Positions 28,565 through 42,051 are shown, counted from the stretch's first letter. The stretch: 64,000 nucleotides of DNA from Clostridioides sp. ES-S-0054-01 (GCA_021561035.1 CP067346.1:1-64000); one strand, 5' to 3'. The notes: generated from the letters alone by a model not told the origin. Numbers and translations: made by a program.

Positions 28565-30202
28565 ATGCATAAAGCATTATATAGAGCATATAGACCACAA
28601 AAGTTTGAGGACGTTATTGGTCAAGAGCATATTATTAAGACTTTAAAAAATCAAATATATAATGATAATATAGGACATGCTTATTTGTTTTGTGGCACAA
28701 GAGGTACTGGTAAGACATCTACTGCAAAGATTTTTTCAAGAGCAGTGAACTGTTTGAATAAAATAAATGAAGAGCCATGTAATGAGTGTGAGATATGCGA
28801 ATCTATATTAAAGGATAATACGATGGATGTTGTAGAGATAGATGCAGCATCAAATAACAGTGTGGATGATATAAGAGAGCTTAGAGAAAGTGTGAAATAT
28901 TCTCCAGCTAATGCTAAATATAAAGTATATATAATAGATGAAGTTCATATGTTGTCTCAAGGAGCTTTTAATGCGTTATTAAAGACATTAGAGGAGCCTC
29001 CCTCATATGTAATCTTTATATTAGCTACTACTGAGCCTCATAAGATACCTGCAACTATTTTATCGAGATGCCAAAGATACGATTTTAAAAGAGTTACTGT
29101 TAAAGATATGACTATTAGAATGAAAAAGATTTGTGAAGATGAAGGCATTGATATAGATGATAAAGCTCTTAATTTAATAGCTAGAAATTCTCAAGGGGCT
29201 CTTAGAGATGCACTTAGCATATTAGACCAATGTATATCATTTGGAGAAAACAAGATAGATTATAAAGATGTTGTTGAATTGATGGGAAGTGTCAATATAG
29301 AACAATTATTTGAATTGTCTCAATGTATTGTAGAGCAAGATACTAAAAAATCTATTGAGATATTAAATGAATTCGTTTTATGGGGGAAAGATATAAGAAA
29401 TCTTATAAATGATTTAATTGACCATTTTAGAAACTTAATGGTATGTAAGGTTTCATCAGAATTGGATGAGATAATTTCATTGCCAGAAGAAATTATAGAA
29501 CAACTTAAATTTCAGTCTAAAAATATAGATATAAATGATTTAATAAGGATTTTAAATATATTATCATCAACTCAAGATGACATAAAGTCATCTTCAAATC
29601 CAAGGGTTTTAGTGGAAATAACTATAATGAAGATTGCTCAACCAATGTTTGATGAAAGTAAAGAAGCTCTTATAAAAAGAGTTGAGAACTTAGAAAAAAT
29701 GATTGAACTGGGGAGCTTTAAGGTTGAAAAAATTGGCTATAGTAAAGAAAAAGAGTATGAGGTCAATAGAGAAATAGATGTAAAACAAGAAAATGTAGTT
29801 TATGAAGATGTAAAAAATGAGGACGTTATACTTATAGAGACATCTTGGAAGAATATACTTAAACAAATTAAAAAAGATAAAAAAATGCCAATATACGCAC
29901 TTTTAAGTGAGGTAAAAAGCTTTAATGTATATTCCAATATGTTGTATGTTATATTTGATGATAAATTTGATTTTGCAAAAACTAGACTGAACTCCCAAGA
30001 TACAATAGATTATTTAGAAAAAACAATAAGAGATGTTTTAAATAGAAGCTTTAATGTAAAAATAGTATTGACATCAGAAGTCAAAGATATAAATCTTGAA
30101 GTTAAAGAGAAAAAGGATATTGGTGAAGAGATATTAAAGAACATAGTAAATGAAGAGATATTAGAAATAAAAGACCATATTGATGAAAATGAAAGTAAAT
30201 AA
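28565..30202 (+). CDS. dnaX: DNA polymerase III subunit gamma/tau
   Basis: Clamp-loader ATPase, 545 residues. Walker A GTRGTGKT at 44-51, a four-cysteine zinc site (NCLNKINEEPCNECEIC) near 63-78, Walker B IIDEVHMLS, and the SRC arginine-finger motif (ILSRCQRYDF). The C-terminal region beyond about 370 is lysine/glutamate-rich as in tau. ATG 28565 has AGAGAGG seven bases upstream; the TTG at 28544 lies close behind the terminator and is rejected. The following YbaB-like gene and recR complete the conserved dnaX-ybaB-recR order. Confidence 0.96.
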   Translation: MHKALYRAYRPQKFEDVIGQEHIIKTLKNQIYNDNIGHAYLFCGTRGTGKTSTAKIFSRAVNCLNKINEEPCNECEICESILKDNTMDVVEIDAASNNSVDDIRELRESVKYSPANAKYKVYIIDEVHMLSQGAFNALLKTLEEPPSYVIFILATTEPHKIPATILSRCQRYDFKRVTVKDMTIRMKKICEDEGIDIDDKALNLIARNSQGALRDALSILDQCISFGENKIDYKDVVELMGSVNIEQLFELSQCIVEQDTKKSIEILNEFVLWGKDIRNLINDLIDHFRNLMVCKVSSELDEIISLPEEIIEQLKFQSKNIDINDLIRILNILSSTQDDIKSSSNPRVLVEITIMKIAQPMFDESKEALIKRVENLEKMIELGSFKVEKIGYSKEKEYEVNREIDVKQENVVYEDVKNEDVILIETSWKNILKQIKKDKKMPIYALLSEVKSFNVYSNMLYVIFDDKFDFAKTRLNSQDTIDYLEKTIRDVLNRSFNVKIVLTSEVKDINLEVKEKKDIGEEILKNIVNEEILEIKDHIDENESK

Positions 30203-30215
30203 TAAAATACTATTA

Positions 30216-30611
<396 letters not shown>

Positions 30612-30623
30612 TAGGTGATATTT

Positions 30624-31223
30624 ATGCAAGTTTATACAGGTCCAATAACGAGACTTATAGAAGAATTTTCAAAGCTTCCTGGAGTAGGAAGAAAGACTGC
30701 TCAAAGGTTGGCTTTTCATATTATTAATATGAATACTAATGATGTGGAAGCTTTATCTAAAGCGATTATAGATGCAAAAAGGGAAATAAGATATTGTTCA
30801 ATCTGTTGTAATATAACAGATACAGATCCATGTAGCATGTGTTCAAATAAAAATAGAGATTCAAGTATTATATGTGTGGTAGAAGATCCAAGAGATGTAG
30901 CAGCTATGGAGAGAACGAGAGAGTTTAAAGGTCAATATCATGTATTAAATGGAGTGATTTCTCCAATGGATGGGATTGGACCAGATATGCTAAAGATAAA
31001 GGAACTTATACAAAGACTTGGCAATCAGGAAGTCAAAGAAATAATAATGGCAACAAATCCCACTATTGAAGGAGAAGCTACAGCTATGTATATTGCTAGG
31101 TTAGTAAAGCCAATGGGCATTAAAGTTACTCGGATAGCTCATGGTCTTCCTGTTGGAGGCGATTTAGAGTATGCAGATGAGGTCACAATATCAAAAGCCC
31201 TAGAAGGTAGAAGAGAAATATAA
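30624..31223 (+). CDS. recR: Recombination protein RecR
   Basis: Ring-forming partner of RecF/RecO in recombinational repair. 199 residues. N-terminal helix-hairpin-helix ([16 protein letters not shown]), four-cysteine zinc finger ([16 protein letters not shown]), Toprim domain ([29 protein letters not shown]) and a C-terminal Walker-B-like stretch ([19 protein letters not shown]). ATG 30624 is chosen over the in-frame GTG 30615, which overlaps the ribosome binding site GTAGGTG. It ends at a strong terminator. Confidence 0.95.
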   Translation: MQVYTGPITRLIEEFSKLPGVGRKTAQRLAFHIINMNTNDVEALSKAIIDAKREIRYCSICCNITDTDPCSMCSNKNRDSSIICVVEDPRDVAAMERTREFKGQYHVLNGVISPMDGIGPDMLKIKELIQRLGNQEVKEIIMATNPTIEGEATAMYIARLVKPMGIKVTRIAHGLPVGGDLEYADEVTISKALEGRREI

Positions 31224-31249
31224 AAATCGAGGTTAATACCTCGATTTTT
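31222..31249 (+). terminator. Terminator after recR
   Basis: Stem AAAAATCGAGGT/ACCTCGATTTTT with a 4-base loop, beginning within the recR stop codon. Confidence 0.85.
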
Positions 31250-31294
31250 GTGATTTTTTGAGGTTAAATTCAAATTAATTTTGATTTAGATTTA

Positions 31295-31323
31295 TTGAAT
31301 AAATTTCTTTTGTATTGTATAAT
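31295..31323 (+). promoter_or_regulatory. Promoter of the small basic protein gene
   Basis: TTGAAT (31295-31300), 17-base spacer, TATAAT (31318-31323), 42 bases before the start. Confidence 0.7.
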
Positions 31324-31364
31324 TTGTTGTATAAATCATTTAAAAATTTTGATAGGGGTGCAAC

Positions 31365-31586
31365 ATGAAACCAATTATGAACTTAGAAGAACATAATGCA
31401 ATGAAAGAAAAAAGAGTTAAAAAAATGAAATCAAAAGATAAACCTAAATATGATGATTTTGATAATATAAGTTTTTCTAATAAGAAAAAAACTAAAAAAA
31501 CTACACGAAATAAAAATGCTGAATTCAGAAATAATTATAAAAATTATCAGTATGATTATGAAGAAGACTTTTATGAACCAATTTAA
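31365..31586 (+). CDS. Small charged protein of unknown function
   Basis: 73 residues, very rich in lysine in the first two thirds (KEKRVKKMKSKDKPKYDDF, later KKKTKKTTRNK), with a tyrosine/acidic C-terminus (NYQYDYEEDFYEPI). No signal peptide, membrane segment or known domain. It has its own promoter, a plausible ribosome binding site (ATAGGGGTG) and shares a bidirectional terminator with the convergent gene. Its place after recR recalls yaaL in Bacillus, but I see no sequence similarity. It could bind nucleic acid through its basic part; that is speculation. Confidence 0.7.
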   Translation: MKPIMNLEEHNAMKEKRVKKMKSKDKPKYDDFDNISFSNKKKTKKTTRNKNAEFRNNYKNYQYDYEEDFYEPI

Positions 31587-31607
31587 TATTAAATAATTAG
31601 AAAATAA

Positions 31608-31644
31608 AAAATCCCTAATAGATAATATATACTATAGGGATTTT
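31608..31644. terminator. Bidirectional terminator
   Basis: Stem AAAATCCCTA/TAGGGATTTT (31608-31617 with 31635-31644) between convergent genes; A-rich on one side and T-rich on the other, so it can work on both strands. Confidence 0.75.
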
Positions 31645-31654
31645 ATTTATTTTA

Positions 31655-32860
31655 TCAATCAGAAATTATATTTAAAATTAAATTAGCTATATTTTGGGCT
31701 GAATTTGATTTTCTTATTGATTTAATATTTCTTTTTAGCATTTCTAATCTGCTAGGATCATCTATTAGAACCTTTAACAATATTGATAAATTATATTTTT
31801 TTGTAGTTCTAAGTGCTGCACCACAATTGGATAAGAAATCAAGATTCTCTTCTTCCTGACCAGGTATATAATATGGAACGATCATAGGTACATCTTTTAA
31901 AAGTGCTTCAGTTGTAGTGAGTCCACCAGGTTTGCTCACTAATACATCTATGGAAGCTAAAATATCATTCATTTTATCAGTATATCCAAGAACACATACA
32001 TTTTTATCATGATAACGAGATATAAGTTTTTTTTCGATTTTTTCTTTTAAACTTTCATTCCTACCAGTTATTACAAGAATTTGAAAATCTCTATCAGTAT
32101 CCAGTAATTCATCAAGTGTCTCTTTTATATTTCCAGCTCCAAAACTACCACCCATAAGTAAAACAGTTAATTTATCAGGAGATAAATTTAACTCAGAAAG
32201 AACAATTTCTTTATCTCTATGAGATAGAAAGGACTTTTCAACAGGAATTCCAAATGTTCTAATTTTACTGGGCTCAACTCCATCAAACACCAATAATTCT
32301 TTTACGTATTCATGACCAACTATATAGTAATCAATTTCATTTTGTATCCATGTGGAATGAGTAGTATAATCGGTCAATACAGAAATAAGTGGAGGAACAT
32401 TAATAGTGTTTGTATAATGTTTATAAAAATACTCTGTGTAAGTATTTGATTCATTATTATGTAAATTAAAGTTTTTTTTCAATGTACTAAGAGCAATCAT
32501 TGGAAAAGGATGCGTTCCGATAATCAAATCTGGTTTTTTGTTTCTAATAAGCTTTTTAAATTTTTTTGCCATGAATGTTATTATTAGGTTGCCTTTAAAT
32601 TCATTTTTTGATAAAAGGTTTGTTTCGGATAATCTATATACACTTCCATATGCCTTGGGAGTATATATAGCAGATTTCTCATATCCTCTTGAAATTATTT
32701 TATCCATTGTGTTATTAACCAATTTCAAACTATCTATTATCTCACATTCAATTGGCTCTCCATCAAGTGTTTTGGAAGTAAGTTCTTCTTTAATAGCTAG
32801 AGCAGCCCTATTATGCCCGCCACCAGTGGAAGCAGACATTATTAATACTTTTTTGCTCAT
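31655..32860 (-). CDS. Processive diacylglycerol glucosyltransferase-like (UgtP/MGDG synthase family)
   Basis: GT28-type glycosyltransferase of 401 residues. The N-terminal MGDG-synthase domain starts LIMSASTGGGHNRAALAI, with the lipid-acceptor region following. The C-terminal nucleotide-sugar domain shows LLMGGSFGAGN, then ILASIDVLVSKPGGLTTTEAL and PYYIPGQEEENLDFL. Relatives make mono- and diglucosyldiacylglycerol for membranes and lipoteichoic acid anchors. C. difficile has several glycolipids, so the exact sugar and acceptor are not certain. It is on the minus strand; AGGAGGA precedes ATG 32860, and a candidate promoter lies near 32901-32929. Confidence 0.85.
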   Translation of the reverse strand: MSKKVLIMSASTGGGHNRAALAIKEELTSKTLDGEPIECEIIDSLKLVNNTMDKIISRGYEKSAIYTPKAYGSVYRLSETNLLSKNEFKGNLIITFMAKKFKKLIRNKKPDLIIGTHPFPMIALSTLKKNFNLHNNESNTYTEYFYKHYTNTINVPPLISVLTDYTTHSTWIQNEIDYYIVGHEYVKELLVFDGVEPSKIRTFGIPVEKSFLSHRDKEIVLSELNLSPDKLTVLLMGGSFGAGNIKETLDELLDTDRDFQILVITGRNESLKEKIEKKLISRYHDKNVCVLGYTDKMNDILASIDVLVSKPGGLTTTEALLKDVPMIVPYYIPGQEEENLDFLSNCGAALRTTKKYNLSILLKVLIDDPSRLEMLKRNIKSIRKSNSAQNIANLILNIISD

Positions 32861-33368
32861 AATAAAATCCTCCTAAAATGTAGCATAGTATTTATATGGT
32901 ATTATATTTTGATATATAAAAATTGTCCTTGTAAAGAAAGTTATTGATAAATTATTTTTTAATATTAATCTAATACAAGATTACAAAAATTACAAGTGAA
33001 AGAAATTTAAATTAATTTTAGCAGATACGTTATGCAACAAATATTATTGTAAATAAAAAATTTAAATATAGAATAAAAAGGAAAATAGAGCATAGAATAT
33101 ATATTAGTTTTATGAAATAAACAGGTTTACTTAGTATTAGATTTTAAACATTAAATATAAAAAATATATGAGAAATAAAAAATTTAAAAAAAGTAAAAAA
33201 ATATATTGACTTAGATAGATAAAGATGATATAGTATTACTTGTCCTTGAAAAAAGGAACAGGAAATAAACACGAACATTGAAAATTAAACAGTAGGTTAA
33301 TTTATATTAAGAAACAAACCATAAAGCCAGATATTTTGATAACAATAGTATCTGAGCCTGATAAACTT
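32861..33368. other. Intergenic region before rrn3
   Basis: Very AT-rich, no gene. The left end holds the ribosome binding site and a possible promoter of the minus-strand glycosyltransferase (TATAAT complement at 32901-32906). The A/T tracts at 33150-33205 just upstream of the rrn3 -35 box could serve as an UP element. Confidence 0.55.
33206..33234 (+). promoter_or_regulatory. rrn3 promoter (sigma-A)
   Basis: TTGACT (33206-33211), 17-base spacer, TATAGT (33229-33234). From about 33222 the sequence is the same as in rrn1 downstream of its spacer, while the upstream part differs. Confidence 0.85.
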
Positions 33369-38069
<4,701 letters not shown>

Positions 38070-38198
38070 ATATTTATTTGATGTTTGTTCAGTAAAATAT
38101 ATGTGTAGTTTTTAGAGTGTTAATTTTATGTAAAGTACTAACTTCAATTAATACAGTATGTATCATAAAAACAATTATTATTTAGTACTTTAAAACTA

Positions 38199-38230
38199 TT
38201 GACATTTAAAAATAAAGATGTTAATATAAT
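38199..38230 (+). promoter_or_regulatory. Promoter for 5S and the tRNA array
   Basis: TTGACA (38199-38204) and TATAAT (38225-38230) with a 20-base gap, as at the 5S genes at 15713 and 18561. It would allow the 43-tRNA array to be transcribed apart from 16S/23S. Confidence 0.6.
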
Positions 38231-38253
38231 ACTTATCTTATAAATAGGCAATA

Positions 38254-38369
38254 TGTGGTTATAATAGCAAAGAGGATACACCTGTTTCCATTCCGAACAC
38301 AGAAGTTAAGCCCTTTAGCGCTGATGGTACTTGGTGGGAAACTGCCTGGGAGAGTAGGACGTAGCCACG
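38254..38369 (+). rRNA. rrf: 5S ribosomal RNA (rrn3), variant
   Basis: Terminal stem GTGGTTA/TAGCCAC. It differs from the other three at 38270 (A), 38287 (T), 38312 (C) and 38315 (T). The 38270 and 38315 changes look like a compensating pair (G-C to A-U) in one helix. Confidence 0.92.
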
Positions 38370-38376
38370 TGGATAT

Positions 38377-38451
38377 TCCAAGGTAGCTCAATGGTGGAGC
38401 AACCGGCTGTTAACCGGTAGGCTGTGGGTTCGAGCCCCACCCTTGGAGCCA
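38377..38451 (+). tRNA. tRNA-Asn(GTT), block A
   Basis: 75 bases, acceptor TCCAAGG/CCTTGGA, anticodon GTT, CCA encoded. Block B copy at 40212. Confidence 0.95.
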
Positions 38452-38456
38452 AAAAA

Positions 38457-38542
38457 GCCGAAGTGGCGGAACTGGCAGACGCACAGGACTTAAAATCCTG
38501 CGGGACTTACCTCTCGTACCGGTTCGATTCCGGTCTTCGGCA
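38457..38542 (+). tRNA. tRNA-Leu(TAA), block A
   Basis: 86 bases, anticodon TAA, long variable arm. The 3' end reads CTTCGGCACTT, so CCA is not encoded, unlike the copy at 18683. Confidence 0.93.
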
Positions 38543-38557
38543 CTTATAAAATAATAT

Positions 38558-38633
<76 letters not shown>

Positions 38634-38640
38634 TTAAAAT

Positions 38641-38715
38641 GGCTCGTTGGTCAAGAGGTTAAGACACCGCCCTTTCACGGCGGTAACAGGGGTTCAATTC
38701 CCCTACGAGTCACCA
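38641..38715 (+). tRNA. tRNA-Glu(TTC), block A
   Basis: 75 bases, acceptor GGCTCGT/ACGAGTC, anticodon TTC, CCA encoded. Confidence 0.95.
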
Positions 38716-38724
38716 ATTAAATAT

Positions 38725-38798
38725 GCGGGTGTAGCTCAATGGTAGAGTTCTGGCCTTCCAAGCCAGCTGTGAGGGTTCGATCCCCTTCACCCGCTCCA
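38725..38798 (+). tRNA. tRNA-Gly(TCC), block A
   Basis: 74 bases, acceptor GCGGGTG/CACCCGC, anticodon TCC, CCA encoded. Confidence 0.95.
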
Positions 38799-38803
38799 AA
38801 GAT

Positions 38804-38879
38804 GGGACCATAGCTCAGCTGGGAGAGCACCTGCCTTACAAGCAGGGGGTCACAGGTTCGAGCCCTGTTGGTCCCACCA
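38804..38879 (+). tRNA. tRNA-Val(TAC), block A
   Basis: 76 bases, acceptor GGGACCA/TGGTCCC, anticodon TAC, CCA encoded. Related copies at 40640 and 42141. Confidence 0.95.
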
Positions 38880-38884
38880 TTTGC

Positions 38885-38961
38885 GGCCTGGTAGTTCAGT
38901 TGGTTAGAATGCCAGCCTGTCACGCTGGAGGTCGAGGGTTCGAGCCCCTTCCAGGTCGCCA
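38885..38961 (+). tRNA. tRNA-Asp(GTC), block A
   Basis: 77 bases, acceptor GGCCTGG/CCAGGTC, anticodon GTC, discriminator G, CCA encoded. Confidence 0.95.
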
Positions 38962-38970
38962 AAATAAAAT

Positions 38971-39045
38971 GCTGGTGTGGCTCAACGGTAGAGCAGCTGA
39001 CTTGTAATCAGCAGGTTGTAGGTTCGATTCCTATCACCAGCTCCA
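38971..39045 (+). tRNA. tRNA-Thr(TGT), block A
   Basis: 75 bases, acceptor GCTGGTG/CACCAGC, anticodon TGT, CCA encoded. Confidence 0.95.
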
Positions 39046-39059
39046 TGTAAAGTTAATAC

Positions 39060-39144
39060 GGAGGATTTCCCGAGCGGCCAAAGGGGGCAGACTGTAAATC
39101 TGTTGTCATCGACTTCGGTGGTTCGAATCCACCATCCTCCACCA
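39060..39144 (+). tRNA. tRNA-Tyr(GTA), block A
   Basis: 85 bases, long variable arm, acceptor GGAGGAT/ATCCTCC, anticodon GTA, CCA encoded. Confidence 0.95.
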
Positions 39145-39152
39145 AAAAATGC

Positions 39153-39236
39153 GCGGATGTGGCGGAATTGGCAGACGCACTAGACTTAGGATCTAGCGCC
39201 ATTGGCGTGGGGGTTCGACTCCCTTCATCCGCACCA
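39153..39236 (+). tRNA. tRNA-Leu(TAG), block A
   Basis: 84 bases, long variable arm, anticodon TAG in loop CTTAGGA, CCA encoded. Confidence 0.94.
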
Positions 39237-39266
39237 TTTATATTTGATTTATATGCATATAATTGT

Positions 39267-39343
<77 letters not shown>

Positions 39344-39352
39344 CATATATAT

Positions 39353-39428
39353 TGGGGATTAGCCAAGTCGGTAAGGCACATGACTTTGACTCATGTATGC
39401 GTAGGTTCGAGTCCTGCATCCCCAGCCA
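39353..39428 (+). tRNA. tRNA-Gln(TTG), block A
   Basis: 76 bases, acceptor TGGGGAT/ATCCCCA, anticodon TTG, CCA encoded. An 89-bp AT-rich gap follows; in block B a tRNA-Lys occupies this place. Confidence 0.95.
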
Positions 39429-39517
39429 AGTAATATATTTATTAAGCTATATTTAAATTGTTTGTATTTTGAATATAGTTAAGTATGATTTTAGCGTAAG
39501 TTTAAGTATTTGAATGT

Positions 39518-39609
<92 letters not shown>

Positions 39610-39685
39610 GCCCAGATAGCTCAGTCGGTAGAGCAGGGGACTGAAAATCCCCGTGTCGGTGGTTCGATTCCGCCTCTGGGCACCA
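39610..39685 (+). tRNA. tRNA-Phe(GAA), block A
   Basis: 76 bases, acceptor GCCCAGA/TCTGGGC, anticodon GAA, CCA encoded. Only three bases after tRNA-Ser. Confidence 0.95.
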
Positions 39686-39691
39686 GAATAT

Positions 39692-39768
39692 GGCGGTATA
39701 GCTTAGTTGGCTAGAGCGTTCGGTTCATACCCGAGAGGTCATAGGTTCGACTCCTATTACCGCTACTA
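39692..39768 (+). tRNA. Elongator tRNA-Met(CAT), block A
   Basis: 77 bases, acceptor GGCGGTA/TACCGCT, anticodon CAT in TTCATAC. The end reads CTA, not CCA, so the 3' end must be trimmed and rebuilt by CCA-adding enzyme. Confidence 0.92.
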
Positions 39769-39779
39769 AAATTTAATGT

Positions 39780-39856
39780 GGGCCATTAGCTCAGTTGGTT
39801 AGAGCGCCCGGCTCATAACCGGTAGGTCTGGGGTTCGAGTCCCTGATGGCCCACCA
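39780..39856 (+). tRNA. tRNA-Ile(CAT), lysidine type, block A
   Basis: Same sequence as the copy at 18783: acceptor GGGCCAT/ATGGCCC, anticodon CAT, CCA encoded. Assigned Ile2 by similarity of its body to Bacillus tRNA-Ile2. Confidence 0.8.
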
Positions 39857-39879
39857 CATTAAATTAATTAATAAAAATT

Positions 39880-39956
39880 CGAGGTGTAGCGCAGTTTGGT
39901 AGCGCACATGGTTTGGGACCATGGGGCCGGGGGTTCGAGTCCCTTCACCTCGACCA
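39880..39956 (+). tRNA. tRNA-Pro(TGG)
   Basis: 77 bases, acceptor CGAGGTG/CACCTCG, anticodon TGG, CCA encoded. Only copy in the window; absent from block B. Confidence 0.95.
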
Positions 39957-39962
39957 ATATAA

Positions 39963-40040
39963 GGTGGGTATAGCTCAGTTGGTTAGAGCGCCAGATTGTG
40001 GCTCTGGAGGTCGTGAGTTCGACTCTCATTATCCACCCCA
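39963..40040 (+). tRNA. tRNA-His(GTG), block A
   Basis: Acceptor GTGGGTA/TATCCAC with an extra G(-1) opposite discriminator C, the histidine identity mark; anticodon GTG, CCA encoded. Confidence 0.95.
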
Positions 40041-40048
40041 AATAGCAT

Positions 40049-40124
40049 GGTCTATTAGCTCAGTCGGTAGAGCACCTGACTTTTAATCAGGGTGTCCCGC
40101 GTTCGAGTCGCGGATAGATCACCA
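40049..40124 (+). tRNA. tRNA-Lys(TTT), block A
   Basis: 76 bases, acceptor GGTCTAT/ATAGATC, anticodon TTT, CCA encoded. Confidence 0.95.
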
Positions 40125-40131
40125 AAAAGGT

Positions 40132-40205
40132 GGCGACATAGCCAAGTGGTAAGGCAGTGGACTGCAACTCCTTGATCCCCAGTTCGAATCTGGGTGTCGC
40201 CTCCA
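40132..40205 (+). tRNA. tRNA-Cys(GCA), block A
   Basis: 74 bases, acceptor GGCGACA/TGTCGCC, anticodon GCA, CCA encoded. Last gene of block A. Confidence 0.95.
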
Positions 40206-40211
40206 ATATAT

Positions 40212-40286
40212 TCCAAGGTAGCTCAACGGTGGAGCAACCGGCTGTTAACCGGTAGGCTGTGGGTTCGAGCCCCACCCTTGGAGCCA
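40212..40286 (+). tRNA. tRNA-Asn(GTT), block B
   Basis: First gene of block B, same as 38377 except GCTCAACGG for GCTCAATGG in the D arm. CCA encoded. Confidence 0.95.
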
Positions 40287-40292
40287 AAAAAA

Positions 40293-40378
40293 GCCGAAGT
40301 GGCGGAACTGGCAGACGCACAGGACTTAAAATCCTGCGGGACTTACCTCTCGTACCGGTTCGATTCCGGTCTTCGGCA
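40293..40378 (+). tRNA. tRNA-Leu(TAA), block B
   Basis: Same as 38457, also without encoded CCA (CTTCGGCACTT). Confidence 0.93.
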
Positions 40379-40393
40379 CTTATAAAACAATAT

Positions 40394-40469
<76 letters not shown>

Positions 40470-40476
40470 TTAAAAT

Positions 40477-40551
40477 GGCTCGTTGGTCAAGAGGTTAAGA
40501 CACCGCCCTTTCACGGCGGTAACAGGGGTTCAATTCCCCTACGAGTCACCA
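40477..40551 (+). tRNA. tRNA-Glu(TTC), block B
   Basis: Same as 38641; anticodon TTC, CCA encoded. Confidence 0.95.
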
Positions 40552-40560
40552 ATTAAATAT

Positions 40561-40634
40561 GCGGGTGTAGCTCAATGGTAGAGTTCTGGCCTTCCAAGCC
40601 AGCTGTGAGGGTTCGATCCCCTTCACCCGCTCCA
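40561..40634 (+). tRNA. tRNA-Gly(TCC), block B
   Basis: Same as 38725; anticodon TCC, CCA encoded. Confidence 0.95.
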
Positions 40635-40639
40635 AAGAT

Positions 40640-40715
40640 GGGACCATAGCTCAGCTGGGAGAGCACCTGCCTTACAAGCAGGGGGTCACAGGTTCGAGCC
40701 CTGTTGGTCCCACCA
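40640..40715 (+). tRNA. tRNA-Val(TAC), block B
   Basis: Same as 38804; anticodon TAC, CCA encoded. Confidence 0.95.
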
Positions 40716-40720
40716 TTTGC

Positions 40721-40797
40721 GGCCTGGTAGTTCAGTTGGTTAGAATGCCAGCCTGTCACGCTGGAGGTCGAGGGTTCGAGCCCCTTCCAGGTCGCCA
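40721..40797 (+). tRNA. tRNA-Asp(GTC), block B
   Basis: Same as 38885; anticodon GTC, CCA encoded. Confidence 0.95.
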
Positions 40798-40806
40798 AAA
40801 TAAAAT

Positions 40807-40881
40807 GCTGGTGTGGCTCAACGGTAGAGCAGCTGACTTGTAATCAGCAGGTTGTAGGTTCGATTCCTATCACCAGCTCCA
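40807..40881 (+). tRNA. tRNA-Thr(TGT), block B
   Basis: Same as 38971; anticodon TGT, CCA encoded. Confidence 0.95.
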
Positions 40882-40895
40882 TGTAAAGTTAATAC

Positions 40896-40980
40896 GGAGG
40901 ATTTCCCGAGCGGCCAAAGGGGGCAGACTGTAAATCTGTTGTCATCGACTTCGGTGGTTCGAATCCACCATCCTCCACCA
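40896..40980 (+). tRNA. tRNA-Tyr(GTA), block B
   Basis: Same as 39060; anticodon GTA, CCA encoded. Confidence 0.95.
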
Positions 40981-40988
40981 AAAAATGC

Positions 40989-41072
40989 GCGGATGTGGCG
41001 GAATTGGCAGACGCACTAGACTTAGGATCTAGCGCCATTGGCGTGGGGGTTCGACTCCCTTCATCCGCACCA
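40989..41072 (+). tRNA. tRNA-Leu(TAG), block B
   Basis: Same as 39153; anticodon TAG, CCA encoded. Confidence 0.94.
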
Positions 41073-41095
41073 TTTTTATTTAATTTAATAAACGA

Positions 41096-41170
41096 GCGGG
41101 AATAGTTCAGTGGTAGAGCGCAACCTTGCCAAGGTTGAAGTCGCGAGTTCGAATCTCGTTTCCCGCTCCA
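41096..41170 (+). tRNA. tRNA-Gly(GCC)
   Basis: 75 bases, acceptor GCGGGAA/TTCCCGC, anticodon GCC, CCA encoded. Present only in block B, between Leu(TAG) and Arg(TCT). Confidence 0.95.
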
Positions 41171-41195
41171 AATTTTATGTTTATACTGGTAATGT

Positions 41196-41272
<77 letters not shown>

Positions 41273-41281
41273 CACATATAT

Positions 41282-41357
41282 TGGGGATTAGCCAAGTCGG
41301 TAAGGCACATGACTTTGACTCATGTATGCGTAGGTTCGAGTCCTGCATCCCCAGCCA
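41282..41357 (+). tRNA. tRNA-Gln(TTG), block B
   Basis: Same as 39353; anticodon TTG, CCA encoded. Confidence 0.95.
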
Positions 41358-41365
41358 AATAGTAT

Positions 41366-41441
41366 GGTCTATTAGCTCAGTCGGTAGAGCACTTGACTTT
41401 TAATCAGGGTGTCCCGCGTTCGAGTCGCGGATAGATCACCA
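41366..41441 (+). tRNA. tRNA-Lys(TTT), extra copy in block B
   Basis: Like 40049 but with C-to-T in the anticodon stem (CTTGA against TCAGG, a G·U pair). It stands between Gln and Ser, where block A has an 89-bp AT-rich gap. Confidence 0.93.
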
Positions 41442-41443
41442 AT

Positions 41444-41532
41444 GGAGAGGTGTCCGAGTGGTTTAAGGAGCTGGTCTTGAAAACCAGTGACTTCGAAAGG
41501 GGCCGTGGGTTCGAATCCCACCCTCTCCGCCA
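41444..41532 (+). tRNA. tRNA-Ser(TGA), block B
   Basis: Same as 39518; anticodon TGA, CCA encoded. Starts only two bases after tRNA-Lys. Confidence 0.95.
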
Positions 41533-41535
41533 AAT

Positions 41536-41611
41536 GCCCAGATAGCTCAGTCGGTAGAGCAGGGGACTGAAAATCCCCGTGTCGGTGGTTCGATTCCGCC
41601 TCTGGGCACCA
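41536..41611 (+). tRNA. tRNA-Phe(GAA), block B
   Basis: Same as 39610; anticodon GAA, CCA encoded. Confidence 0.95.
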
Positions 41612-41617
41612 GAATAT

Positions 41618-41694
41618 GGCGGTATAGCTTAGTTGGCTAGAGCGTTCGGTTCATACCCGAGAGGTCATAGGTTCGACTCCTATTACCGCTACTA
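41618..41694 (+). tRNA. Elongator tRNA-Met(CAT), block B
   Basis: Same as 39692, again ending CTA instead of CCA. Confidence 0.92.
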
Positions 41695-41705
41695 AAATTT
41701 AATGT

Positions 41706-41782
41706 GGGCCATTAGCTCAGTTGGTTAGAGCGCCCGGCTCATAACCGGTAGGTCTGGGGTTCGAGTCCCTGATGGCCCACCA
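41706..41782 (+). tRNA. tRNA-Ile(CAT), lysidine type, block B
   Basis: Same as 39780. The Pro gene that follows it in block A is missing here. Confidence 0.8.
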
Positions 41783-41801
41783 CATTAGATTATAAATATA
41801 A

Positions 41802-41879
41802 GGTGGGTATAGCTCAGTTGGTTAGAGCGCCAGATTGTGGCTCTGGAGGTCGTGAGTTCGACTCTCATTATCCACCCCA
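41802..41879 (+). tRNA. tRNA-His(GTG), block B
   Basis: Same as 39963, with G(-1) and discriminator C; CCA encoded. Confidence 0.95.
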
Positions 41880-41887
41880 AATAGCAT

Positions 41888-41963
41888 GGTCTATTAGCTC
41901 AGTCGGTAGAGCACCTGACTTTTAATCAGGGTGTCCCGCGTTCGAGTCGCGGATAGATCACCA
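41888..41963 (+). tRNA. tRNA-Lys(TTT), block B
   Basis: Same as 40049; anticodon TTT, CCA encoded. Confidence 0.95.
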
Positions 41964-41970
41964 AAAAGGC

Positions 41971-42044
41971 GGCGACATAGCCAAGTGGTAAGGCAGTGGA
42001 CTGCAACTCCTTGATCCCCAGTTCGAATCTGGGTGTCGCCTCCA
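41971..42044 (+). tRNA. tRNA-Cys(GCA), block B
   Basis: Same as 40132; anticodon GCA, CCA encoded. Confidence 0.95.
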
Positions 42045-42051
42045 ATAAAAT

